From assembly GCA_937915975.1 (NCBI GenBank), contig CALGGL010000223.1, positions 1 to 9,667 on the forward strand: 9,667 nucleotides of DNA, written 5' to 3'. This DNA is from an uncultured Lachnospiraceae bacterium. GTDB lineage: Bacteria; Bacillota; Clostridia; Lachnospirales; Lachnospiraceae. The position numbers and the translations under genes are program-made. Below, one piece after another: positions 1 through 7,355 of this stretch (position 1 is the stretch's first letter; each line of letters opens with the position of its first letter). The notes under the pieces are model-generated. The model saw nothing but the letters and a program-made list of their open reading frames with translations. It did no database searches and had not been told where the DNA came from.

Positions 1-2226
1 AGGTCTGAATAACTCCTTATCCTTCTTAGAATAAGTACCGTCTATAAGCTGGTCGAGAACCTTCTTAAGATCAGGGTTAGAGTTATAGATGTCAAGCGGA
101 TGATAACCACCCTCACGCTCATATCTCATAACCTCTTCTGCTGATAAACCGAAGATAAATGCATTATCCTCGCCAACCTCTTCAACTATCTCAACATTAG
201 CTCCGTCCATAGTACCGAGAGTTGGTGCACCATTTAACATAAACTTCATGTTACCTGTACCTGAAGCCTCTCTTGAAGCTGTTGAAATCTGCTCTGAAAC
301 ATCAGCTGCTGCAAATATAATCTCACCATTTGAAACTCTGTAGTTCTCGATAAATACAACCTTAATCTTTCCGTTGATATCCTTATCATTATTGATAACA
401 TCAGCAACGGAATTGATAAGCTTGATAGTAAGCTTGGCTGTCTTGTAACCTGCTGCCGCCTTTGCACCGAAGATAAATGTTGTAGGCTCAAAGTCCATCT
501 TCGGATTAGCCTTTAACTGATTGTAAAGGTACATAATATGAAGGATGTTAAGCTGCTGCCTCTTATACTCATGAAGTCTCTTAACCTGAACATCGAAGAT
601 AGAATTAGGATCTACTTCAATTCCGTTATGCTCCTTGATGTACTCTGCAAGACGAACCTTATTCTTATACTTAATATCCATGAATTCTTTCTGTGACTTC
701 TTCTCGGTTGCACACTTCTTGATCTTTGAAATCTGGCTTAAGTCAGTAATCCAACCGTCACCGATTTTCTTTGTTACCCAATCTGCAAGAAGCGGATTAC
801 CATGGAGAAGGAATCTTCTTTGAGTGATACCGTTAGTCTTATTGTTAAACTGCTCAGGTCTCATCTCATAGAAATCCTTAAGCTCTCTCTTCTTAAGAAT
901 CTCAGTATGAAGCTTGGCAACACCGTTTACGGAATAACTTCCTGCGATTGCAAGGTGAGCCATCTTAACCTGACCGTCATAAAGAATAGCCATGCTCTTA
1001 ATCTTATCCTCATTTCCCGGATACTTAGAGGCGATAAGCTCCATATATCTTCTGTTAATCTCATCAACTATCTGATAGATTCTCGGAAGAAGTCTCTGGA
1101 ATAAGTCGATAGGCCACTTTTCAAGAGCTTCAGCCATAATTGTATGGTTAGTATAAGCACAGGTTCTGCAAGTGATATCCCATGCCTCATCCCACTCAAG
1201 TCCTTCCTCATCAACAAGGATTCTCATAAGCTCTGCAACCGCTACAGTCGGATGAGTATCATTCATCTGGAAGGTAACCTTCTCAGGAAGCTTTCTGATA
1301 TCATCATTGTTCTCCTTAAACTTAAGGATTGCTCTTTGAACTGAAGCTGAGATGAAGAAATACTGCTGCTTTAATCTAAGTTCCTTACCTGAATAGTGAT
1401 TATCGTTAGGATAAAGAACCTCAACAAGAGTTCTTGCAAGGTTAGCCTCTTCAACTGCCTTCTGGTATTCACCTTTATCAAATGAATCAAGGTTGAATTC
1501 CTGAGCTGCTTCTGCATCCCAGATTCTAAGTGTATTTACAACATTGTTACCATATCCGATTACAGGCATATCATATGGAATAGCACGAATCAACTGATAT
1601 CCGTCCTGGATATAAACATTCTTACCATCCCGGTTTTCAACACGTACATATCCGCCAAACTTGATATCTACCGCATACTCTGAACGTTTAATCTCAAATG
1701 GGTTTCCTTCCTTAAGCCAGTCATCCGGCTTTTCTATCTGATATCCGTCCTCAATTGCCTGCTTAAACATACCGTAACGGTATCTGATACCGCATCCGTA
1801 TGCAGGATAATTAAGAGTAGCAAGGGAATCAAGGAAACATGCTGCAAGACGTCCAAGACCACCGTTACCGAGTGCTGCATCCGGCTCCTCATCCTCTATA
1901 CAGTTAAGATCAAATCCAAGCTCATCCAAAGCTTCCTTAACCTGATTGTAGTAAGTAAGATTGATAAGATTGTTACCAAGAGCTCTACCCATTAAAAACT
2001 CCATAGACATATAATAAACTGTCTTAACATTCTTCTTCTCATATTCCTTCTGGGTAGCTATCCATCTGTCTATAATGTCTCCTTTAATTGCATATGATAC
2101 TGCCTGGAAGATCATCTGAGGTGTCGCCTCATCTATAGTCTTTCTATAGAGTATTCTAACATTGTTAATAACCTCTCTCTTAAATCCTTCCTTGTCAAAT
2201 TCCGCTATCTTTTTACTTGCTGCCAT
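1..2226 (-). CDS. glgP: Glycogen/maltodextrin phosphorylase (GT35), C-terminus cut by window edge
   Basis: Cytoplasmic PLP enzyme that releases glucose-1-phosphate from the non-reducing ends of alpha-1,4-glucans (glycogen or maltodextrin). The minus-strand frame is open from ATG at 2226 to base 1, giving 742 residues; family members are usually about 800-830, so roughly 60-90 C-terminal residues lie outside. Visible family signatures are GNGGLGRL (residues about 120-127), NDTHP (322-326), YTNHT (358-362) and the PLP-site block EASGTGNMKFMLNGAPTLGT, whose Lys661 is the expected Schiff-base lysine. No frameshift or internal stop was seen. The start is fixed by AGGAGGA ending 4 nt upstream (2231-2237). 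The gene begins 12 nt after the ileS stop with no terminator or promoter between, so it is probably co-transcribed with ileS. Glycogen versus maltodextrin preference cannot be told from sequence; the symbol glgP (or malP) is by family only. Confidence 0.95.
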   Translation of the reverse strand, partial: MAASKKIAEFDKEGFKREVINNVRILYRKTIDEATPQMIFQAVSYAIKGDIIDRWIATQKEYEKKNVKTVYYMSMEFLMGRALGNNLINLTYYNQVKEALDELGFDLNCIEDEEPDAALGNGGLGRLAACFLDSLATLNYPAYGCGIRYRYGMFKQAIEDGYQIEKPDDWLKEGNPFEIKRSEYAVDIKFGGYVRVENRDGKNVYIQDGYQLIRAIPYDMPVIGYGNNVVNTLRIWDAEAAQEFNLDSFDKGEYQKAVEEANLARTLVEVLYPNDNHYSGKELRLKQQYFFISASVQRAILKFKENNDDIRKLPEKVTFQMNDTHPTVAVAELMRILVDEEGLEWDEAWDITCRTCAYTNHTIMAEALEKWPIDLFQRLLPRIYQIVDEINRRYMELIASKYPGNEDKIKSMAILYDGQVKMAHLAIAGSYSVNGVAKLHTEILKKRELKDFYEMRPEQFNNKTNGITQRRFLLHGNPLLADWVTKKIGDGWITDLSQISKIKKCATEKKSQKEFMDIKYKNKVRLAEYIKEHNGIEVDPNSIFDVQVKRLHEYKRQQLNILHIMYLYNQLKANPKMDFEPTTFIFGAKAAAGYKTAKLTIKLINSVADVINNDKDINGKIKVVFIENYRVSNGEIIFAAADVSEQISTASREASGTGNMKFMLNGAPTLGTMDGANVEIVEEVGEDNAFIFGLSAEEVMRYEREGGYHPLDIYNSNPDLKKVLDQLIDGTYSKKDKELFRP

Positions 2227-2230
2227 ACTT

Positions 2231-2237
2231 TCCTCCT
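2231..2237 (-). promoter_or_regulatory. Ribosome-binding site of glgP
   Basis: Minus-strand AGGAGGA, a near-perfect anti-16S match, lies 4 nt before the ATG at 2226 and inside the 12-nt gap after the ileS stop. It fixes the phosphorylase start and suggests strong independent initiation on a shared mRNA. Confidence 0.85.
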
Positions 2238-2238
2238 T

Positions 2239-5200
2239 TTATTTCATAACCTCGACACCAAGGTTAACTTTTTCTCCGTTTATGCTCCAGTCCTTAACAA
2301 ATCCGTCTGTCTTTCCAAATGCGAATTCATTTGCAAGAACTACATTCTTTATAGCCTCTTCATTATTCTTAATAATGTCAGCTATCTTGTCATTACCTTC
2401 AACATAAAGTCTTATCTTGTCGGTAACATCAAAGTCCGCATCCTTACGCATAGTCTGAACCTTGGAAATGATTTCTCTTACAAAGCCTTCTTCTATAAGC
2501 TTTGGTGTAAGAGTAGTATCAAGTACGACTGTTACATAATTATCACCATCAGTTACATAGCCGTCCATCTGAGCAATGTCGATGAGTAAGTCCTCTTCGG
2601 CAAGCGAAACCTCTGTTCCGTTAACATCAAACTTAATTGCTCCGTTTTCTCTAAGCTCTTCCATAGCGGCATTTCCGTCTATGTTTGAAAGGTATTCTCT
2701 GATTCCTCCAAGCTGCTTACCGTACTTCGGACCTACAGTCTTAAGCTGTGGCTTAAAGGTATAGCTTGAAAATTCAGATACATCCTCTTTAAACTCGGCA
2801 TTCTTAACATTGAGCTCTTCCTTGATAATGTCTACAAAGTAGCTTGAAAGCTCCTTTTTTGCCTTTATATACATATTGCCTATCGGCTGACGACTCTTGA
2901 TATTGGCGGTATTTCTGGCTGCACGTCCAAATACTACAACCTTAAGTACCTCATCCATGCTTGCTTCAAGCTCTTCATCTATGAACTCCTCATTTACTGC
3001 AGGGAAGTCACAAAGATGAATTGACATCGGAGCAGTCTTATCAAAGTTTACTACGAGGTTTTGATAAATGTCCTCTGTAATAAACGGTACCATAGGAGCT
3101 GCTGCCTTACAAAGGGTAACAAGTGCAGTATAAAGTGTCATATAAGCGTTTATCTTATCCTGTGGCATATCCTTTGCCCAGTAACGCTCACGACAACGTC
3201 TTACATACCAGTTACTTAAATCATCAACAAACTCCGAAAGTGCCTTTGTTGCCTCCGGTATCTTGTAAGCACCCAGGCTCTCATCAACTATCTTAACCAT
3301 AGTGTTAAGCTTTGATAAAAGCCACTTATCCATAACGGAAAGCTTGTCGTATTCTAATTTATATTCAGTTGGATTAAACTGATCAATCTCAGCATAAAGT
3401 ACATAGAAAGCATAGGTATTCCAAAGAGTTCCCATAAACTTTCTCTGACCTTCAACAATTGCATCCTCATGGAATCTGTTAGGAAGCCATGGAGCCGAAT
3501 TGCTGTAGAAATACCATCTGATGGCATCTGCACCGTATTTATTAAGCGCTTCCATAGGGTCAACAGCATTTCCCTTTGACTTGGACATCTTATTTCCGTC
3601 CTTATCAAGCACGTGTCCCAAAACAATTACATTCTTGTAAGGTGCCTTGTCAAATAAAAGTGTCGATATCGCCATAAGGGAATAGAACCATCCTCTGGTC
3701 TGGTCAACTGCCTCGCTGATAAAGTCAGCAGGGAAATTATCATCAAATATTTCCTTATTTTCAAATGGATAGTGCCACTGTGCAAATGGCATCGCACCTG
3801 AATCAAACCAGCAGTCGATAACCTCAGGAACTCTCTTCATCTCCTTGCCGCAATCAGGACAAGTAATGGTTACATCATCTATATACGGACGGTGAAGCTC
3901 TATATCGGGAGGGCAGTTTTTGCTCATGGACTTAAGCTCTTCCCTTGAGCCTATGGCATGTCTCTTACCGCACTCACACTCCCAGATATTAAGCGGAGTT
4001 CCCCAGTAACGGTTACGTGAAAGTCCCCAGTCCTGAACATTTTCAAGCCATGCTCCGAAACGTCCCTTACCGATTCCCTCAGGTATCCAGTTAACGGTAT
4101 TATTATTCTTAACCAGCTTATCCCTAACCTTGGTCATCTCGATGAACCAGGTATCTCTTGCATAGTAGATAAGCGGTGTATCACATCTCCAGCAGAATGG
4201 ATAATCATGCTCAAACTTAGGAGCGTCAAATAAAAGTCCTGCCTTTTCAAGATCCATAAGGATAGGCTTATCTGCATCCTTAACAAACATTCCTGCGTAA
4301 GGAGTATTTTCAGTCATCTCACCCTTGCCGTTTACAAGCTGTACAAAAGGAAGCTTATATTTTCTTCCCACCTGTGCATCGTCCTCACCAAATGCAGGTG
4401 CGATATGAACGATACCGGTACCGTCTGACATGGTTACATAGGAATCGCAGGTTACGAAATGACCTTTTTCCTTACCCTCTACTGCCTTAGCAGTACATTC
4501 AAATAACGGCTCATATTCTTTTCTTTCAAGGTCTGTTCCCTTGTAGGTCTCAAGAATTTCATAAGCAGGCTTACCTTCCTCGGCAAGCTTACCGAGAACG
4601 GATTCAAGAAGTGCCTCTGCCATATAATATGTGTAACCGTCAGCAGCCTTAACCTTGCAGTAGCTCTCATCAGGATTCACGCAAAGTGCAACGTTAGAAG
4701 GAAGAGTCCAAGGAGTAGTTGTCCATGCAAGGAAATATGCATCTTCGCCGACACATTTAAATCTTACAACTGCCGAACGCTCCTTAACTGCCTTATAGCC
4801 CTGAGCCACCTCGTGTGATGAAAGAGGTGTACCGCATCGTGGGCAGTACGGAACAATCTTAAAGCCTTTATACAAAAGACCGTCATCCCAAATCTTCTTA
4901 AGTGCCCACCACTCTGACTCTATATAATTGTCATGATATGTTACATAAGGGTCATCCATATCGGCCCAAAAGCCGACCTTGCCGGAGAATTCCTCCCACA
5001 TACCCTTATACTTCCATACAGACTCCTTACATTTTCTTATAAACGGATCAAGACCGTATGCTTCTATCTGTTCCTTACCGTCTATACCAAGCTCTTTTTC
5101 TATCTCAAGCTCAACAGGAAGACCGTGAGTATCCCAGCCTGCCTTTCTAATTATCTTATGGCCCTTCATGGTCTGGTATCTCGGAATCATATCCTTGATA

Positions 5201-5388
5201 ACACGGGTAAGCACGTGTCCTATATGAGGCTTACCGTTTGCTGTTGGAGGTCCGTCATAAAATGTATATGTCGGAAGATCCTTCTTCTCGTCAATACTCT
5301 TTTCAAATACCTTATTCTCTTTCCAGAAATCAAGTACCTTTTGTTCATGTTCAACAAAGTTTAGTTTATTGGAAACTTTCTCGTACAT
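2239..5388 (-). CDS. ileS: Isoleucyl-tRNA synthetase, type 2 (eukaryote-like)
   Basis: Class Ia aminoacyl-tRNA synthetase charging tRNA-Ile with isoleucine, with a CP1 editing domain that clears mischarged valine. Numbered from the chosen start (1049 aa): HIGH at 55-58, editing-site WTTTPWT at 222-228 and DGTGIVHIAPAFGEDD at about 322-337, DWGLSRNRYWGTP at 453-465, KMSKS at 600-604, then the anticodon-binding region. Cysteine pairs CPRC (182-185), CWRC (399-402), CEC and CPDC (510-513) could bind zinc. There is no C-terminal zinc ribbon typical of roughly 930-aa type 1 IleRS; the length and the DTPLIYYARDTWF segment fit type 2, a group known for reduced mupirocin sensitivity. An upstream in-frame ATG at 5394 sits only 2 nt from the Shine-Dalgarno GGA, whereas the ATG at 5388 sits 8 nt away, so 5388 is preferred. 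It is the first gene of a probable ileS-glgP unit and diverges from the oxidoreductase gene. Confidence 0.97.
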   Translation of the reverse strand: MYEKVSNKLNFVEHEQKVLDFWKENKVFEKSIDEKKDLPTYTFYDGPPTANGKPHIGHVLTRVIKDMIPRYQTMKGHKIIRKAGWDTHGLPVELEIEKELGIDGKEQIEAYGLDPFIRKCKESVWKYKGMWEEFSGKVGFWADMDDPYVTYHDNYIESEWWALKKIWDDGLLYKGFKIVPYCPRCGTPLSSHEVAQGYKAVKERSAVVRFKCVGEDAYFLAWTTTPWTLPSNVALCVNPDESYCKVKAADGYTYYMAEALLESVLGKLAEEGKPAYEILETYKGTDLERKEYEPLFECTAKAVEGKEKGHFVTCDSYVTMSDGTGIVHIAPAFGEDDAQVGRKYKLPFVQLVNGKGEMTENTPYAGMFVKDADKPILMDLEKAGLLFDAPKFEHDYPFCWRCDTPLIYYARDTWFIEMTKVRDKLVKNNNTVNWIPEGIGKGRFGAWLENVQDWGLSRNRYWGTPLNIWECECGKRHAIGSREELKSMSKNCPPDIELHRPYIDDVTITCPDCGKEMKRVPEVIDCWFDSGAMPFAQWHYPFENKEIFDDNFPADFISEAVDQTRGWFYSLMAISTLLFDKAPYKNVIVLGHVLDKDGNKMSKSKGNAVDPMEALNKYGADAIRWYFYSNSAPWLPNRFHEDAIVEGQRKFMGTLWNTYAFYVLYAEIDQFNPTEYKLEYDKLSVMDKWLLSKLNTMVKIVDESLGAYKIPEATKALSEFVDDLSNWYVRRCRERYWAKDMPQDKINAYMTLYTALVTLCKAAAPMVPFITEDIYQNLVVNFDKTAPMSIHLCDFPAVNEEFIDEELEASMDEVLKVVVFGRAARNTANIKSRQPIGNMYIKAKKELSSYFVDIIKEELNVKNAEFKEDVSEFSSYTFKPQLKTVGPKYGKQLGGIREYLSNIDGNAAMEELRENGAIKFDVNGTEVSLAEEDLLIDIAQMDGYVTDGDNYVTVVLDTTLTPKLIEEGFVREIISKVQTMRKDADFDVTDKIRLYVEGNDKIADIIKNNEEAIKNVVLANEFAFGKTDGFVKDWSINGEKVNLGVEVMK

Positions 5389-5396
5389 CTTCATTA

Positions 5397-5402
5397 TCCT
5401 TT
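5397..5402 (-). promoter_or_regulatory. Ribosome-binding site that decides the ileS start
   Basis: Minus-strand AAAGGA. It is 2 nt from the first ATG (5394), too close for efficient initiation, and 8 nt from the second (5388), which is optimal. The protein therefore probably begins MYEKVSNKLNF rather than MKMYEKV. Confidence 0.65.
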
Positions 5403-5412
5403 CATAAATATT

Positions 5413-5426
5413 GTGCGAAAACGCAC
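5413..5426 (-). other. Small hairpin in the ileS leader
   Basis: On the mRNA strand GTGCG and CGCAC form a perfect 5-bp stem closed by a UUUU loop. It begins about 8 nt after the predicted transcription start and ends 10 nt before the Shine-Dalgarno. It is too short for a T-box; it may protect the 5' end or be incidental. Confidence 0.4.
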
Positions 5427-5440
5427 TCCACCAAGTTTTT

Positions 5441-5470
5441 AGTATACATTATAAAGCCTTGTATTGTCAA
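5441..5470 (-). promoter_or_regulatory. Promoter of ileS (sigma-A type)
   Basis: Minus-strand TTGACA (5470-5465, perfect -35) is followed after 18 nt by TATACT (5446-5441). A TATAAT at 5453-5448 is also present but only 11 nt from the -35. Predicted start is near 5434, giving a leader of about 45 nt to the ATG at 5388. This is far too short for a T-box leader, and no T-box consensus was seen in the gap. Confidence 0.7.
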
Positions 5471-5509
5471 CAAAATAGGCGAATTCCTTATATCTTTGGT
5501 GTTTTATTA

Positions 5510-5538
5510 TTGCTACTTGGTAGATTTTAAAGTATAAT
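5510..5538 (+). promoter_or_regulatory. Promoter of the oxidoreductase gene (sigma-A type)
   Basis: TTGCTA (5510-5515, 4 of 6 consensus) and a perfect TATAAT (5533-5538) are separated by 17 nt. Predicted start is near 5545, about 27 nt before the ATG at 5572. The start lies 40 bp from the divergent ileS -35 box, so both promoters share a compact control region. Confidence 0.65.
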
Positions 5539-5557
5539 ATATGAAGATTGCACAAAA

Positions 5558-5563
5558 AAGGAG
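5558..5563 (+). promoter_or_regulatory. Ribosome-binding site of the oxidoreductase gene
   Basis: AAGGAG lies 8 nt before the ATG at 5572. It decides against the in-frame TTG at 5548, which would fall almost at the predicted transcription start and would place this Shine-Dalgarno inside the coding region. Confidence 0.85.
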
Positions 5564-5571
5564 ATAAATTT

Positions 5572-6537
5572 ATGATTGATTTTAAGGTTGGAATAATCGG
5601 TGCCGGAAAAATAGCAGGTACGGTTGCTGATACTCTTAATAAATTAGATGCATTTTGTCCTTATGCCATTGCATCAAGAGATATAAATAAGGCAAATGAA
5701 TTCGGTGATAAGTATAATATCGAAAAAAGATACGGCTCTTACGAGGAGCTTGTTGCCGATCCCGAGGTAGAGCTTGTCTATATTGCAACTCCTCATTCCC
5801 ATCATGCCGAGCAGGCTAAAATGTGTATAAATGCCGGCAAGCCGGTACTTGTTGAAAAAGCATTTACCTGTGATATGGAAAGTGCCATGGAGGTAATGAA
5901 GCTTTCCGAGGATAAAAATGTTTTTTGCGGAGAAGCTATGTGGATAAGATTTTTGCCTATGTATGTAAGATTACTTGATATACTGGAAAAGGGCACTATC
6001 GGTAAAATAAATACCATAACCTGCAGTCTCGGCTATGACTTAAGAACCAAGGAAAGAGTCACTAAGCCCGAGCTTGGCGGTGGTGCACTTTTGGATCTTG
6101 GAGTCTATCCTATAAATCTGTTTACCATGATTTACAACGCACCGCCTGCATCTATCGGAACAAGCTGTGTAAGACTTGACACAGGAGTTGATGCTCAAGA
6201 GGTTCTTCAGTTTAATTACAAGCAGGGCGGCTCTGCCCACGCTTTTGTAACCATGATGTTTAATGCCGATAATAACGCAATAATATACGGAGACAAGGGC
6301 TATATCGAAGTTAAAAACATTAACAACCCTGAGGAAATCATCGTACATGATCATACGAAGGCTATAGCAAGCATAAAGGTCCCGGAAAAGCAAATTAGCG
6401 GCTACGAATACGAATTCATTGCCGCAAGAGACGCCATTATAACCGGAAAGTTTGAAACACCGCTTATGCCGCACAGAGATACCATCAACATTATGACTCT
6501 TATGGACAGCCTGCGAAAGAACTGGAAGCTTAAATAA
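5572..6537 (+). CDS. Gfo/Idh/MocA family NAD(P)-dependent oxidoreductase (dihydrodiol dehydrogenase-like)
   Basis: Predicted cytoplasmic dehydrogenase of 321 aa acting on a sugar or sugar-like substrate; the actual substrate is unknown. The N-terminal Rossmann fold carries VGIIGAGKIAG (GxGxxA, residues 10-15), then ELVYIATPHSHHAEQA and AGKPVLVEKAF with the expected catalytic Lys96. EAMWIRFLP (121-129) and GGGALLDLGVYPI (169-181) are typical of the clade related to trans-1,2-dihydrobenzene-1,2-diol dehydrogenase. Here the usual EKP motif reads EKA, and the common Asp...His pair reads Asp175...Tyr179. Length is normal for the family. The start at 5572 is set by AAGGAG 8 nt upstream, trimming eight residues from an alternative TTG start. 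It is monocistronic: its own promoter lies upstream and a palindromic terminator begins inside its stop codon. Neighbours give no pathway clue. Confidence 0.9.
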   Translation: MIDFKVGIIGAGKIAGTVADTLNKLDAFCPYAIASRDINKANEFGDKYNIEKRYGSYEELVADPEVELVYIATPHSHHAEQAKMCINAGKPVLVEKAFTCDMESAMEVMKLSEDKNVFCGEAMWIRFLPMYVRLLDILEKGTIGKINTITCSLGYDLRTKERVTKPELGGGALLDLGVYPINLFTMIYNAPPASIGTSCVRLDTGVDAQEVLQFNYKQGGSAHAFVTMMFNADNNAIIYGDKGYIEVKNINNPEEIIVHDHTKAIASIKVPEKQISGYEYEFIAARDAIITGKFETPLMPHRDTINIMTLMDSLRKNWKLK

Positions 6538-6568
6538 AAATGTCAGGGGATATCCCCTGACATTTTTA
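6535..6568. terminator. Bidirectional intrinsic terminator, perfect 34-bp palindrome from stop codon to stop codon
   Basis: The stem is TAAAAATGTCAGGGG on the left and its exact complement on the right, around a central ATAT. An A-run on one side and a T-run on the other make it a Rho-independent terminator in both directions. The outermost bases are the first bases of the two TAA stop codons, that of the oxidoreductase (6535-6537, plus) and that of aroD (6568-6566, minus), so the 28-bp gap is wholly terminator. Confidence 0.93.
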
Positions 6569-7291
6569 AAGCTCATCCACGCTGACCTGACCGGGTGCAG
6601 ATGCTTTATCAATTATTGCAAAGGTTAAATAACTTCCATATTTATAACCTTCAATACGTGTTCTTCGTCCCAATTCACCCATAGATATTCCGACAACCTT
6701 AACATCAGAATATTTTTCATATGTTATTGAAACTGCCTCCAGAAGATTATTTACATCCTGCTCGCTATGCGGCATAACCGCAAGCTTTATTATGTCTGCA
6801 CCTCTTTTATACATACCCTTGTATCTTTCGAGCATCTCATCCAATGTCAGAGTCTTATCAAAATCATGGGAGGATAAGACCACATCAATCTTATTTTTAT
6901 TTGCAGCCTTTATTACTTTTTCAGCCGATGCATTATCCGAAAAGTATTCAACATCAACCATATCAGCCAAAACATTTTCAACAACAAACAGGTTTATCTC
7001 ATTTATGGATGGTGCTATAAAGTCAAGCTTTTCTCCGCCTTCTTTATCACTCCTTATGGTAAATAACAGCTTTATTCCCGCATTTTTAAGACGGGTATGT
7101 ATATCGCATAACAAGTGCTTAAGTTTGTCACAATCCTCCAAAGCTCTATAGTGGTCTGCTCTGAATTCTGCTATATCTATCTTACAATTCTTTGATTTTT
7201 CTATTATTTTTTCAGTCTGCTTAATTGCATCGACATCGCCATCGGCAACAACAGGGACACATATTAATGCTCGCTTTAATTTTTCAGACAT
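6566..7291 (-). CDS. aroD: 3-dehydroquinate dehydratase, type I
   Basis: Cytoplasmic enzyme of the shikimate pathway that dehydrates 3-dehydroquinate to 3-dehydroshikimate through a Schiff base. The 241-aa protein has the normal type I length. Expected active-site residues are all visible: Glu42 and Arg44 in AEFRAD, Arg80 in FTIRSDKEGG, His142 in LSSHDFDKT, the Schiff-base Lys169 in ADIIKLAVMP, Met204 in GISMGELG, Arg212 in RRTRI, and Ser231/Gln235 in SAPGQ. The ATG at 7291 follows AGGAG (7304-7300) by 8 nt. The gene is single, converging on the oxidoreductase gene with a shared terminator. Its 5' gap is unusually structured for a 199-bp space; the Shine-Dalgarno can pair with an upstream hairpin arm, so translational control is possible but unproven. 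No other shikimate gene is in the window. Confidence 0.96.
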   Translation of the reverse strand: MSEKLKRALICVPVVADGDVDAIKQTEKIIEKSKNCKIDIAEFRADHYRALEDCDKLKHLLCDIHTRLKNAGIKLLFTIRSDKEGGEKLDFIAPSINEINLFVVENVLADMVDVEYFSDNASAEKVIKAANKNKIDVVLSSHDFDKTLTLDEMLERYKGMYKRGADIIKLAVMPHSEQDVNNLLEAVSITYEKYSDVKVVGISMGELGRRTRIEGYKYGSYLTFAIIDKASAPGQVSVDEL

Positions 7292-7296
7292 ATAAT

Positions 7297-7304
7297 CTAC
7301 TCCT
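7297..7304 (-). promoter_or_regulatory. Ribosome-binding site of aroD, with complementarity to an upstream hairpin arm
   Basis: Minus-strand AGGAGTAG; AGGAG lies 8 nt before the ATG. Its GAGTAG (7302-7297) is complementary over 6 bp to CTACTC (7330-7325) in the 3' arm of the hairpin at 7324-7355. That arm normally pairs with an upstream GAGTAG copy. Confidence 0.6.
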
Positions 7305-7323
7305 ATGAATTACATCTATAAAT

Positions 7324-7355
7324 CGAGTAGGGAAGATGGAATCGCCCCCTACTCG
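7324..7355 (-). other. Stem-loop A in the aroD upstream region
   Basis: A perfect 9-bp stem, CGAGTAGGG with CCCTACTCG (7324-7332 and 7347-7355), has a 14-nt loop. No T-run follows on either strand, so it is not a standard terminator. As read in an aroD transcript, its 3' arm could alternatively pair with the Shine-Dalgarno, and the CGAG of its 5' arm could alternatively pair with CTCG at 7363-7360. Confidence 0.6.

Noticed and set aside
3354..3626. Minus-strand open frame inside ileS
   Set aside because: It is fully inside ileS on the same strand in another frame, with no ribosome-binding site or recognisable domain; a shadow of the real gene.
4933..5364. 143-codon plus-strand open frame antisense to ileS
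   Set aside because: It lies opposite the conserved HIGH-containing part of ileS and its translation has no recognisable features.
5448..5453. TATAAT on the minus strand as the ileS -10 box
   Set aside because: It is only 11 nt from the perfect TTGACA; TATACT 18 nt away fits better, although a second start cannot be excluded.
5548..5571. TTG start giving an eight-residue N-terminal extension of the oxidoreductase
   Set aside because: It is at the predicted transcription start and lacks its own Shine-Dalgarno; AAGGAG before the ATG at 5572 is ideal.
6040..6612. 190-codon minus-strand open frame opposite the oxidoreductase and overlapping the end of aroD
   Set aside because: It reads through the shared terminator and is antisense to conserved motifs of the dehydrogenase; a codon-bias shadow.
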